Part shown: in pieces, positions 20,440-33,186 of the stretch
Position numbering within the stretch: the stretch's first letter is position 1
How the letters are laid out: each line of letters begins with the position of its first letter
Source: Polytrichum commune
Taxonomy: Eukaryota; Streptophyta; Polytrichopsida; Polytrichales; Polytrichaceae
Assembly: GCA_950295325.1 (NCBI GenBank)
Contig: OX485806.1
Location: forward strand, 22,570,001-22,630,000
DNA length: 60,000 bases
Reading direction: 5' to 3'
Notes under the pieces: model-generated
Databases searched by the model: none
Seen by the model: the letters and a program-made list of their open reading frames with translations, nothing else
What the model was told of the DNA's origin: nothing
Position numbers and translations under genes: made by a program

Positions 20440-23400
20440 TTGATCGATTCTTATGGAATGCAAGGTAAGACTCGTTCTCAAAAACCAAGCTTGATAGTAG
20501 GATTGGAAAAATCTACGCGGAAGAGGCGATCTTCTAGAAGTAGTAATAGAGTAGAACAAGATGAGGTTAGGATAAAGAGTTGCTTAAATGTTGAACCTAA
20601 GACTAGATCAATTCTAGATACATTAGAATTAGGAGCTCAACTTGAAGAAGAGATCACTCCCTTCAAGTTGAGTGGAAAAAATTTGTCGGAAAAATATACA
20701 CCTAGAGAGAAGTTTCCGGTAGGAGTTGATAGTGGATTGTTAGAGAGTTCATCAATCACGATGGACGGGGGTCGAGAAATGGATCCGCCACCCATACCTC
20801 CTATACCGCTAATTGATCCATTGGTTAGGCCGAGAGGCTTACCCATTGTAGTTCCACAAAACTTACAAGCGTTGGACATACCGTCCCACCTTCCTAAGTT
20901 TTATGGAACTAAGGATGAGGATCCCTCAAGGCATATGGAAATGTATATGGAGAGGTTGGCTAGTTCCCTCGTGACTAACCCGGGTTATTGGTTAGTTTGG
21001 TTTCCCACCACTTTAGAGGGCGAAGCCTATGAGTGGTATAGGGACCATGCCGAAGGTCATTTTAGAGGTTGGGATCAACTACAAAGAGAGTTCTTAAACG
21101 AGTTCCGTCCGGAAGTTGGTCAAAGCACGGCCTTAAGGGCGTTAGCTTCATTGAAGCAAGGTAGGGAGGAAGAGATCTCGGCGTATATTAGAATATTTGA
21201 TTTAGTGTGTACGCGGTTCGTGGGCACCATGCTCAACGATGACACACTAAAACAATTATTTATCCAAGGATTTTTTAAGTCGGGAACTATTAGGAGTGTC
21301 CTTGAGAGAAGTCCTCACACATTAGCGGATGCCAAACGAGCGGCTAGGGAGATAGAAAGTTTGGACAAAGATCATGAGCGTTTGTGGAGGAGGGAAGATG
21401 AATTGATACCTCAATTCATTCCCATTCGACCTAGAGTGGTAACAATCGATCCGATCAAGTATGAGAATCAAGCTCCTTATGCTATAGCCGATGGTGGTTC
21501 ACGTCCTTTGGCGGTTAGAGAACCGGTGTCATTACTAGCACTATCGGCCCCTAGAGTTGATCCACACCTTGAGGAAGTAGAGCGACAGTTAGGTGCTAGT
21601 CAATTAGGATTTCAAGAGGCCATGATCAAACAAATGCAAAGCCTTACCGACCAAATGTCATTAATGATCAAGAGCCAACAACCGGGACTTCCACCACCTA
21701 TTGAGTCGGGTAGACATTCGTCGGGTTTATGGTGTGTTCAATGTGGCCAACCGGGCCATACTCGTCAATATTGTAGAGTTGGACAAAACCGTGACCAACG
21801 GAGATACAATGGTCCACCTCTACAAAATCAACGAGGTCAAGCACCACCTCACTATGGTCAAGGGAACAATAGAAATTACCATCCTAGAGGTCAAGGTGGT
21901 CAAGACAATAAGAAGAAAGAATTTCATTCGGTTTGTGGGAAATGGCATGCCCATGGTCAATGTTGGTCCGAGGGACAAGGTTACAGCTGTAGTAATTGTG
22001 GGGGGAACCACCCTTCGGATGAATGTCGTCAACCGGATAAAGTCATTAGCATGCCATATCCGGTAACCAATCCACAACAACAAGCGAGGGATAATATGAG
22101 AGGAGCTAGACCTCAAGGTGGACCACCTAATGAACTTAGACCACCAAATTTGTATTACGACCATGGTAACGCAAGACAAACTTTTAACCCACCGACGGGA
22201 TTGTAAACGACGAATGGGTACATCCGCATTCAAGGTAAGCAAGGAGGTCCACAAAATCACGACAATAGGCGCCAAGCTCCGCCTATGGATCCGGGTCCGT
22301 CTAACTCACAAGATGTTAGATTTATGGATGGTGTTGTGGATGCCAATTGTGATGACATGCTTCCTCTCCCAATGGGTATTGGAGAGAAGCAAAGTCAATG
22401 GCCTCCCCACACCAACGCCATTACTTATGAATTGAGAGGTCTAGAGGGGGAAGTTATTTATGAAGTACCGGCCTTAGCGGTCACCACTAGAGCTAGAAGA
22501 GGAGATGCTCCACTAGAGGTAGGAATAAGGGATCAAGAGGAGTATTCTTTGGATGAAGGTCTTAATATTCCCGAGTTAGACAAGGTAGCTAGAGTAGCTA
22601 GGAGGGTGACCAAAGAGTTAGAAGAGGAGAATGCGATCCGCCATGATAGAGAGAGACCTAATGTAGTTCATGATTTAGACGGTAGTGATGTAGGAGAATG
22701 GGAAGGACCGGGAGTTCCTTTGGATGAATTTGATGGTGTGGGCAATACTAAGGTGGAAAAGTCGAGCGGTTATGACCTATGGGCCGACCTTAGTTCGCTC
22801 AAAGCAGACATAATATTCGGACAACTATTGGAGATTTCACCGGTGGCGAGGAAGACACTCAATGACGGCATGCCGGTAAATAGAAGAGCAAGGAAGGCCA
22901 AAACTAGAGTGGCCGCTAGGATTGAGTCACATGGAGGTCGGGATGTGAGAGCAATAGAGATAGAGGTTGTCATTGTGGATAAGGTAGTTCCCAATGTGTT
23001 AGTGGATGGGGGTAGTAGTTTGAACATCTTGCCGGAGCATACTATGAAGAGGTTAGGACTTGCCCTTACTGGTCCGTCACCATTGGTTATTAATATGGCG
23101 AATCAAAGTTCAACGACACCTTTGGGTATGATTAAGGATTGTAGGATGACAACCGGCGGAGAAGAATATTTTGTCACATTCCATGTGATTAAGATGCATT
23201 CTAACAAGGATACATTCCCCATATTGTTGAGTAGGCCTTGGTTGAGAATGTCGGATGTCATAGTAAATTGGGGAGGGGCGAAGCCATCCATCACTTATGG
23301 TCCTAAGGACAATAGAGTCGTAGTGTCGATTGGGTCACTAGGAAGTTGGATGAAGAAAGAATTGTATCTACCATCGGAAGAGGTAGTTGAGGATGAGGTG

Positions 23401-23808
23401 AAGGATAACCTTGATGAGGCTTTAGTGGGAGTTGTTCAACCCGAAGGTCAAAGCACAATTGTAAGTTCAAGTTCGGGAAGCTTAGGTCCTAAGTTTTACC
23501 ACCATATAGATGATGGTGAGTACTTCGAATGGTTAAAAGAGTATCCCGAGTCAGAATGTGATATTTTAACAACGTCTCATCACCCTTGTTTGAGCGATGA
23601 AAGGCTTACCTCTAGAGGTGGAGATTATGCGTCGTTAGATGGTACGTGGATGATACACGTGGATGGTACGCAAGACGACGAAGCTATCTTGGACGCCTCT
23701 AAGTTAGAGGAACCATTATATTTTAAAACAACATCTACGGGTATCATTGTGGGGCACGATATCAAGGATTACCCGAACGTGCCGGCGGATTGGTATAGGA
23801 ACATGTGA
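20440..23808 (+). CDS. Element A gag-protease frame, one internal stop
   Basis: One reading frame of 1123 codons interrupted only by TAA at 22204-22206. Part 1 (588 aa) is gag. A capsid-type segment (LPKFYGTKDEDPSRHMEMYM, EGEAYEWYRDH) lies around residues 145-210, and a CCHC zinc knuckle (CX2CX4HX4C) at 432-445. A second Cys-rich segment with CSNCGGNHPSDEC comes near 525-537. Part 2 (507 aa from 22285) contains the retropepsin motif VDGGSSLNIL with its Asp about 241 residues in, then LLSRPWLRMSDVIVNW. The frame is continuous across the stop, so this is either a single C-to-T nonsense change (CAA to TAA) or, less likely, a readthrough site. Confidence 0.9.
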
Positions 23809-26664
23809 ACCCTTTGAGTGGTCCACCACTCTGCGGGATCACTTTTAGTTAGAATGTTAGCATTAAAAGTTAGAATTGATAGGGAATTTAGGGAAAATTA
23901 GTTCATTTAGCATTTAGCCTAGAAGAAGGAAGGTCAAAATGAAACTAAGTAGTGCTAGAAGATAGTAAAGTAGAAAAAATGTGCTAGCTAGTAAAAACAA
24001 CTAGCTAAGCAAATATTAGTAGATGCTAGCTATTAAGCAAATGTTAGTAGATGCTAGCTAAGCAAGTGTTAGTTTATTAGTTAGTGTGAAGCACACAAGA
24101 CTATTGGAGGTGTTTTACGTAAGAAGATAAAATCGGCGTGAAGAATTTTGAAGACAAAAAAGAAAGAGAGCAAGGGGGATACTTGCCCACTTGCCCCCTT
24201 GCCAACTCGATGGCGGAAAAATTAGAAAGATTTCTAAAGGTTTTTTGTCGGAGCCACCTCGGCGAGAGGGTGGCAACCTCAACCGGGAAAACCCCCGAGC
24301 CAAAATTTCGGGAAAGGGTTTGAAAAATGGATCCGGTGGAGGAGGGGTCCAACCCTTTTGTGAGAGGGTTTAAAAACCCCTCCTTCCACCTTGTAGCTCT
24401 CTCTCTCTCTCTAGTTTTTGGGCGAAGCCCTGCTTCAATGTAGTTAGGAAAAAATCCTTTAGCATGTATTCTCAATGGTCTAGAAGAAAGGCTTGAGAAC
24501 CTCCTCTACTCTCTCTCTCCTAGTTAGGTTGTGTGTTTATTAACACACCAACAAAATTATTCCTTCTTTTGTAGAGGTAGGTTGGATGGTAGAGTTTTGA
24601 GTAGAGGCATTATAGACCTCATCTGCCAATGCCCTGAAGGCTTAGTTCAAAAGCTAGAACAAGATACTTATCATTTTTCTCTTAGAGAGATTTCATATAG
24701 CCATCCATAGCCGTTTCCCATTTGTGATTTGGTTGAGATGACAATTAGTTATGGATTTTCAAAGATGGAGTAGAGAAACTGGGTGGTCTTGTGGGTAGCG
24801 GCTGCTGGATCAGACCTGCGAGCCCAATAGGAATTTTAATTCCAAGAAATTATATTTTTCCCAAGTAGAACTTTTGTGTAGCTTTCCAAAATGGCTTAGA
24901 ACATTTGATTTGAGCATGATTTGAATTAGATATGAATTGTGCAAGATGGGACACATAGTTTGAGAACTTTTGGTTGACTGCTGCATTACAGAGGACCTGC
25001 TGGGTTCACTTCGGCTTACCTTTCTAATCACATATTTTTATCAAATACATCTTTTTAATATCTCTCCAGGGTCATATAGAACGTTTGATTTGACTAAGAT
25101 TTGAATTAGATATGAATTGTTGAAGGCGAGATACATAGTTTAAGCCTTCTTGATTGACTGCTGTGTTACAAGGAGTCCGCTGAATTTCTATTAGCTTAAC
25201 CTGCTGATGTCATAATTTTTCTAGTTAGAGCTTGTTCATAGCTTTCCAATGGTATAAGGAAAGCCTAGATCCAAGTAGTAAGGAATGTGCTATGAATTTT
25301 TGAAGTTAGAAGGTAGATAGGTGGGTTGGAAGGGTCGGTTGAATCGACCTCACACTTCCAACCCTCATAACTTTTGCATTTCTTATCCGATTAGAGTGAT
25401 TTTTAGATCATTGGAAAGATAATTTGGTGCACTAAGTATAAATATTATGCTTAGGATTAAATTACAGGGCAGAATAACACTTTATATTTTAATTGTTAAC
25501 TAAGGTACGCTTACTACCAAACTAGTTACAAAGAAGGAGGCAAGGTCGACGCTCGGAAAGTGGAGCAAGGAAGGAGGTAGCGGCTCGGCCTACATCAAGC
25601 CCAAATCAACCGAGGAAAATTGAGGTAAATTAACTAACCTTAAGCCTTCCATTTAGGATTGGAGGGAGCACGGCTAAGGTACGCATCTCTAAACCCACTC
25701 ACCTATCTCGTAAGGTCAAGTGGCTTGACCACTTGACCGCCAAGGGAGTACCCAATTCCATTGTTTTCGGGGCCCTTGGTATGTTTTGTGGTAGTAGCTT
25801 CATTTATTAGCAAGTTTCGTGTGTGGTAAGTCGGATTAATCACCGACACGACCACTCTGAATGTTGTTGGTGGAAAGGTGGGGTTAATGACCCGCGAATC
25901 CACTATTATGTTGTTGGCCCCATAGATTGGGAGTAATGGCCCCAATTTATGAAGATTGCGCAACAGGTTGAACCTACAGGTCGCCCGTCACCCTGGTCCC
26001 ATTGAGTTGCATTTCGTGGTCTATCCCGTGTAAACACATTTAACAATCAAAACATACAAAATAAATCGTAAACCCTTGTTGGCAAGAGACCCGAGGTAAG
26101 GGGTGATGCCTAATATGTTAATGTAGTGAGTTAGGACGTGCAAACAAAAGTAAGTAATTAAGAAGGAATTTGTGTGAAGGGTGGGACTTAGGCCAAGTTC
26201 CCCCGCTTAGAAAACTAAATAGAACTAAATAAAGAAATAGGAAGAATTGAATGGTCCATCAAATTGTCGTTATTCCGTTCGTTGAGTTAGGGTGGTATGA
26301 GTCACACCCGGTTGGGTGTATCAGAACCATCCCAATTCACAAATTAGGATTGCCTTGGTTTCAAGGCTGGTGCGTCTGCGCGTAGAATAGGTTGTAGGTT
26401 AAGGTTAGAACTAGATATGAAATTGGTTAGTGGAGTTTAAAGCCACACTAGTAAAAAACTAAGGCCTAACCTCCGGAGGTACTACGACGCATATTTAATC
26501 TCCCTTAAAAATCTAACTACTCACGTTATACACCTATCATCCGGGTTCGGCTTGGGCGCCTGCAAATACAGGCCACCTTCACCGAAGGGCTTGTGTGATA
26601 CTTTTAGGCTCCCTCGAAAGGGGGTGGCCCAAAAGTACCACAGAACAAAGACGAACAAACTCAT
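23809..26664 (+). other. Element A 2.86-kb spacer between protease and RT
   Basis: No long ORF. Contents in order: short GATGCTAGCTA-type repeats (23975-24080), a CT microsatellite (about 24395-24415), two diverged tandem copies of about 185 bp (24880-25060 and 25065-25215), GGAGCACGGCTAAGGTACG near 25665 resembling the leader, and a TGGTGCGTCTGCG stretch near 26370 resembling the primer site. Ogre elements of the Tat lineage have a spliced intron at this position. A CCACAG at about 26641, with open frame after it, could be the acceptor. Confidence 0.6.
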
Positions 26665-29460
26665 GTGTCGGAAGGAGATTGGCGGTACGTGGACGTGAGG
26701 ACAAAGAATGGGAAAATCCGCCAAATAAATATGGGGTCCAACCTAAAGGAAGAGGAGGTTAAAGAGTATAGCGAATTAGTTGACGAGTTTAGCGATACCT
26801 TTGCGTGGTCCTACGATGAGCTTAAGGGCATTCCGCGAGAGATGGTGGAGCACCGTATACCATTGATTCCGGGAGCGAAACCAATTCGACAAAAGGAGAG
26901 AAGGATGAACCGACGACTACAATTGTTGGTTAAAGCGGAATTGGAAAGATTGTTAAACGCCGGTTTCATTAAACCGGTGGAAATCATGGATTGGGTGTCG
27001 CCAATGGTTTTGGTGAAGAAGAAGAACGGGAAGTTAAGAGTGTGTGTTGATTACCGAAAGTTGAACGCTTGTACTCAAAAGGACCATTTTCCCTTACCCT
27101 TTATAACTACGTTACTAGAAGAAGTCGGAGGACACGTTAGATATACTTTTATGGATGGGTATGCGGGGTATAACCAAATTTCGATAGCACTCCGTGACAT
27201 TCACAAGACGGCATTCACAACACCTTGGGGAACGTTTGTGTGGGTCGTCATACCCTTTGGGTTGTGTAATGCCCCGGGAACTTTCCAACGATTGGTGATG
27301 TATATTTTTACCGACTTGTTGTATAAGTCAATGATCGTATTCATTGACGATTTTAGCACTCAAAGCGATGTGGGTGAGCACTTGCATTGTGTTAGAGAAT
27401 CGTTGGTGAGGTGTAGGAAGATGAGGTTGGCCTTAAACCCGGATAAGACATTCTTGGGAGTCAATAAAGGAGTGTTACTAGGTTACGTGGTTAGTGCAAA
27501 AGGACGGGAACCGGATCCAGACAAGATTATAGCTATAAGTGAATTGGCAACTCCGACCAACTCCAAAGGGATCTCCAAGTTACTAGGGCATGTTGGGTGG
27601 TATCGGGAGCTCATTCCGAATTTTTCAAAGATCGCGGTGCCCATCACACACCTACTAAAAAAGGATGTCAAGTTTGAGTGGACGGAGGCGTGTCAAAAAG
27701 CCTTTGAAGAGTTAAGGGATAAGTTGAGCACTTATCCCATTTTAAGGCCGCCGGATTGGAACAAGTCTTTTCATGTTTATTGTGACGCGAGCAATGTAGC
27801 CGTGGGAAGCGCGCTTTGTCAACCGACGGGAGATATGAAAAAAGATCAACCGATCGCTTACGCCAGTAAACAATTAACGTCGGCCGAGAGGAATTATTCC
27901 ACCACGGAACGCGAATGCCTAGCAATGGTGTTCTCGGTGAAAAAGTTTAGGCATTACTTGTTGTGTAATCCGGTAGTCTTCTTCGTTGATCATATGGCCA
28001 TTAAGTACCTGGTTAACAAAGCGGAGCTAAGTGGTAGGCTAGCTAGGTGGGTGTTGTTATTAGGGGAATTCGATTATACGGTTGAATACAAACCCGGTCG
28101 CATGCATTTACAAGCGGACCATTTGTCTAGGTTGTCGGATAGCGTGGGAGAAAACCCGGTGGACGATAGACTAGTGGATGATAGCCTTTTCTTGGTTACT
28201 TCAACACCGGAATGGTATTCAAGCATTGTGGAGTTCCTAACAACCCATAAGTTGCCCGGTGAGTGGACAAAGGAAGAGAGAAGAAAGGTGAGGATTAATA
28301 GTAGACAATTTGTCGTCATAGGCCATAGGTTGTTTAAAAGGAGCGCCGACGGGTTACTAAGAAGATGCGTGTCCGAAATGGAGATTAACGACATTTTAAT
28401 CGCATGCCACGATAGCGCGTGCGGCGGGCACTTCTCGGGTCAACTCACCGGCCAAAAAATCCTTAGGGCGGGTTACTTTTGGCCCACTCTATTTAAGGAT
28501 ACACGCGACTACGTGAGCAAATGCGACGCTTGTCAACGGTATGCCCGGAACGATCTCCGAATCGAGATGCCGCTACATGTGTCGTTGCCACTAATTCCCT
28601 TCGAAAAATGGGGCATCGACTACGTGGGCGAGGTCCACCCCCACTCCTCGAAAGGAATGAAGTATATTGTGGTCGCAACCGAATATCTTACCAAATGGGC
28701 AGAGGCCAAAGCAGTAAAGACCGATACGGCGGAACACGCGGCAACATTTATGTACGAAAACATAATCTCCCGGTTCGGGGTGCCAAAAATTTTAGTAAGC
28801 GATCGAGGTACACATTTTTTGAACGACTTGGTTCGGGAAATGACCGAGCGGTTTCGAATCGATCACCGGAAGACCACCCCTTATCACCCCCAAACAAACG
28901 GACAAACGGAGAGGGTTAACGGTATTTTGGTAAGTATCCTACGCAAGACGGTTCTAGATTCAAAGCGCGATTGGGATACAAAACTAACGGCAGCACTTTG
29001 GGCATATCGCACGACCTATAAGGTCACCACGCACGCGACTCCATTTTCATTGGTTTACGGGTTAGAGGCTACTCTTCCGATCGAATATGAAGTCGAATCA
29101 CTTCGAGTTGCCGTGGATACTTGACTCACCTACGAAAAGTCTTTGAGGAGTCGACTTACGGACTTGGAGGCGCTCGACGAGCGAAGGCGAATGGCGGCCC
29201 AACATATCGAGGCGATCCAACGCCGACGGAAGCGCATCTTCGACAAACGAAACAAGAAACGAGCACTCCAACCCGGTATGATGGTCATGATCCAAGATGC
29301 AAGGAAACTCGAGTTTCCCGCAAAGTTTGATGCGGTATGGCTAGGCCCTTACCTCGTAAACGAGGTGTTTCCAAACAATTCACTTCAATTGGAAACTTTA
29401 AACGGGCAACTCTTTCCGACGCGGACCTCGGGAAGTCGTTGTAAGCAATACCGGGCGTGA
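26665..29460 (+). CDS. Element A RT-RNase H-integrase frame, one internal stop
   Basis: The protein copies element RNA to DNA and inserts it. The frame runs 932 codons with a single TGA at 29122-29124. RT spans about residues 60-260, with FIDDF at 226-230 in the active-site position. RNase H begins near 370 (YCDASNVAVG, Asp 374; TTERECLAM). The integrase HHCC zinc finger lies around 580-625 (ends CDACQ). The catalytic triad is Asp652, Asp713 and Glu749, a D,D35E spacing. Integrase then runs to the stop; beyond it the frame gives a typical C-terminal segment to 29460. The open frame extends upstream of 26665 without an ATG, so the true start may be a splice junction. CGA to TGA fits methyl-cytosine decay. 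Confidence 0.92.
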
Positions 29461-29520
29461 ATTCGACACTTACCTTTGAAGCAAACGATCTTGGATTCAC
29501 CCCCCGATGGTCGCCAATTA

Positions 29521-30150
29521 TGTGAGCCCAAAATGGTGCCCACATGTGGTGATTAACTCTTCGAAACCAATTTTAGTTTGACTTGGATGTGTTATGATTA
29601 TTCACAAAACATAAAAAGAGTGAAGTGTGGTTTGGATTTAAGTTTAGGCATTAGAATGTGTTGTGTAGTTATTTCAAGGTTTGATTTCAATAAGAAGATG
29701 CCTTGATTATGTGAGTAAAGGGTAAGGTGAGGCAAGGTGAGCTCCGCAGGTTAAATGCCCACTTTTGGATCCACCTTGGTAGTTTAGGAAGAAGGAAGCT
29801 TGGTGGAAGGGGATTAGTCCCTACTTTGAAGGTGAAGGTTAAGGGATTGTGATTGGAGGTGCTAATCCTCCCACCCTATCCTCACCTCTCTCTCCCTCTC
29901 TCCCTCTCTCCCTCTTTGCTACTTAAGGTGTTCTCTCTCTCATTTGCGACTCTCTCCATCAAGCGCTCTCAAGGGAGCAAGCTCTTAAGAGCTTGAGCCA
30001 CGTGTGTGTGACATTAGTTTTAGTGAAGATAATTAGTTAAGCTCTCTCTCTCTCAACGCCTCCCAAGTGAGTGAGCTCTTAGAGCTTGAGATTGACTAGG
30101 AGGATTAGGTAGTTGTTAGTGAATGTAGTGTGGTAGACTAGTTCATTAGT
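29521..30150 (+). repeat. Element A 3' LTR, first part
   Basis: Starts TGTGAGCCCAAAATGG like the 5' LTR and matches 17774-18416. It is cut at ATTAGT by E1. The 60 bp upstream (29461-29520) has no evident polypurine tract on the sense strand. Confidence 0.95.
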
Positions 30151-31131
30151 TGTCGCGCACCTCTCCATGAGGAGTGGCCGAAACACCATGGGCACAAGGG
30201 GGACCCCGGAGTGACACCCGGGACTTGTGGCGCCGTTGGTGAGAGGGCCCAAGTGATCCTAGTGTGGGTGAGGGCCCCGGGCGTTGGGAACGCCTCCCAC
30301 CCACGAAGATTAGGTGGCACAAGGGTAAGGCCATGAGTTATGCGTAGCTCATGGCGTGGTGATTCTAGAAAGCTCAAGAACACCTCAATCGGAGGTGTGA
30401 GCTAGGAGTTATGGCCATTTGAGTGGGGCGCTGTCCCGGGACAGCGCCCTGGTACTGCAGTTCCTGGGAGTGATTCCCGGGACTGCCAAGGTTCAAACAG
30501 GCATAACTTCCTCAAGACTTGCTCAAATGGAGCAAGTGAGGAGTCCATGGGCATCTACGTGAAGCGTAGATGAAGATGGAGTGGTTGGTTGCTGGAATCA
30601 GACATCATACAAGGAAGTTATGATGGTCTGAAGCTGCTGGGGGGGGGGGTTCTAGGCCCAGCAGCTAAAGGAAAATGTCCACTTGGCCCCAACTCTTGGT
30701 AGAGAGACAAGAGGTTGGTTGACGGTGGGGTAGGGGCCCCGCGTGAAGTCCTAGAGGCTTATATGGGTGAGGTGGTGTGGCCTCACCCACCGGAGGCCGA
30801 ACGGCATGGCCTCCATGGGCATTGGCCCAATGTGAGGCCATAGTTGCCTAGTATGACTCGGGCTGTTGTAGTGTTGCTCCGGCAACGCGATGATCAACAT
30901 AAGATGGGACTTCCATGGATGGAAGTCCACATCTAGGAATGGGTTACCGATTAAGGGGTGAGTCCCGAAAGCAAAGTAGGAGGGTTGGTTCCCCTCCTAT
31001 GAACTATATGGTCCGGGGTAAGAGGAGCTAACCATTAGCATGGCGGAATGTGAAGGGTTAGCGACTCGTAACCTTTGCTAGAATTGAAAATTGGCAAGAT
31101 TGTCAAGGGGGGGCTAGCAAGGGTTGCGACA
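30151..31131 (+). repeat. E1 5' LTR
   Basis: Begins TGTCGCGCACC and ends GGGTTGCGACA. It contains the 24-bp perfect palindrome at 30426-30449 (half-site GGGCGCTGTCCC), other hairpins, a long G run near 30640 and a possible TATA (CTTATATGGG) near 30755-30765. Confidence 0.97.
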
Positions 31132-31133
31132 CT

Positions 31134-31151
31134 TGGTATCAGAGCAGGGTT
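31134..31151 (+). other. E1 primer-binding site (initiator tRNA-Met)
   Basis: TGGTATCAGAGCAGGGTT starts 2 bp after the LTR and matches the standard plant tRNA-iMet primer site. The rest of the first internal piece, to 31281, is leader and gag start. Confidence 0.9.
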
Positions 31152-31281
31152 CCAAGTTTTGAGCTCGCACTTTGAGGGAAACATGGCTATCATAAATGCG
31201 GGTTATGATGGTGAGCCCGGGGTTTCCAAAAGGTTGTGAGGCTCAAATTGGAACAAGGATCATGTGCAAATGGAGTTTGAC

Positions 31282-32272
31282 TGTCGCGCACCTCTCCATG
31301 AGGAGTGCCCGAAACACCATGGGCACAAGGGGGACCCCGGAGTGACACCCGGGACTTGTGGCGCCGTTGGTGAGAGGGCCCAAGTGATCCTAGTGTGGGT
31401 GAGGGCCCGGGCGTTGGGAACGCCTCCCACCCACGAAGACTAGGAGGCACAAGGGTAAGGCCATGAGCTATGCGTAGCTCATGGCGTGGTGATTCTAGAA
31501 TGCTCAAGAACACCTCAATCGGAGGTGTGAGCTAGGAGTTATGGCCATTTGAGTGGGGCGCTGTCCCGGGACAGCGCCCTGGTACAGCAGTGCCTGGGAG
31601 GGATTCCCGGGACTGCCAAGGTTCAAACAGGCATAACTTCCCCAAGACTTGCTCGAATGGAGCAAGTGAGGAGTCCATCGGCATCTACGTGAAGCGTAGA
31701 TGAGGATGGAGTGGTTGGTTGTTATGATCAGACATCATACAAGGAAGTTATGATGGTCTGAAGCTGCTGGGGGGTTCTAGGCCCAGCAGCTAAAGGAATT
31801 TGTCCACTTGGCCCCAACTCTTGGTAGGGAGACAAGAGGTTGGTTGACGGTGGGGTAGGGGCCCCGCGTAGAGTCCTAGAGGCTTATATGGGTGAGGTGG
31901 TGTGGCCTCACCCACCCGAGGCCGAACGGCACGGCCTCCATAGGCATTGGCCTAATGTGAGGCCATAGTTGCCTAGTATGGTTCGGGTTGTTGTAGTGTT
32001 GCTCCGGCAACGCGATGATCAACATAAGATTGGACTTCCATGAATGGAAGTCCACATCTAAGGATTGGTTACCGATTAAAGGGGTTGGTTAGCGATTAAG
32101 GGGTGAGTCCCGAAAGCAAAGTAGGAGGGTTGGTTCCCTCCTATGAACTATTGGTCCGGGGTAAGAGGAGCTATCCATTAGCATGGCGGAATGCGAATGG
32201 TTAGCGCTCGTAACCTTTGGTAGAAATGAAAATTGGCAAGATTGTCAAGGGGGGCTAGCAAGGGTTGCGACA
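31282..32272 (+). repeat. E2 5' LTR
   Basis: 991 bp, TGTCGC to GCGACA, followed by the tRNA-iMet primer site TGGTATCAGAGCAGGGTT at 32275-32292. Confidence 0.97.
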
Positions 32273-32292
32273 CGTGGTATCAGAGCAGGGTT

Positions 32293-33180
32293 CCAAGTTT
32301 TGAGCTCGCACTTTGAGGGAAACATGGGTATCAAAAATGCGGGTTATGATGGTGAGCCCGGGGTTTCCAAAAGGTTGTAAGGCTCAAATTGGAACAAAGA
32401 TCATGTGCAAGTGGAATTTGACCATACCATTGGTTCAAATGACAATGGTGGGCATGAGGGTGGATTTGGTAAGGAAAATGGAGGAGTGCTTTGAAAAGGG
32501 CTCCCGCAAACCTCAAAAAACATTTGGGGCCTAGAATACCGAAAGCACCCAAAACCTTGGAGGGCATTAATGTTGGATTGAAATTCCAATTCGAAATGCT
32601 TGGAAGGTATTGATGTTGGAATGAATTTAGTGCTAATGAGGCACCCGGGGCCTCTTAAGGCCTATGTGCGCTATTCAAACGCACAAATGAAGGATACACC
32701 TAAAACGGACGAGCTTTCTAAGAAATGCATCCTTTTAGGTGAGGTTTTAAAAGCGGGTGGTGGATGCCTTGTTTAAGTCCCCAAGGCCTCTTGAGGACAC
32801 GGTGGGGACCATCAAGTTTGCAAGAGCATTGAAGCCAATGGTCCCAAAGAGAAGTTCGGCGGCGCATCACCACAAGTGGCTTTAGCCAAAGTAGGTCCCA
32901 AAGAAATGAGTGCAAATTGTTTGGTCCATTTTACTTAGGCAAAACATGTTGGTGTCGCGGACGGAGTGTGGGAAGGTGGCTTTGTGCTACCAAGGCAAAA
33001 CATGTTTGTTTTGCGGACAAATTATTAGAAATTGGTTTTGTGGCACCAAACCAATTTGTCCCACGGACGAAATGTTTAAAGTTGGCTTTGCGGACCAAGC
33101 CAAGCCAAGTTGCCGAGGACCAAATGTTGGACGATGGCTTTGTGGCCAAGGCTAGTAGCCTTAAGCCGAGGCCAAGTATT
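32293..33180 (+). pseudogene. E2 gag remnant
   Basis: Only short broken frames remain (for example 32313-32534). Part of the 56-bp gag array (about 32952-33115) is present with fewer units than in E1. No CCHC knuckle is visible. Confidence 0.6.
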
Positions 33181-33186
33181 TTGTAC

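Noticed and set aside
20374-20559. Short ORFs opposite the gag and pol frames
   Set aside because: Shadows of the strong sense frames of element A.
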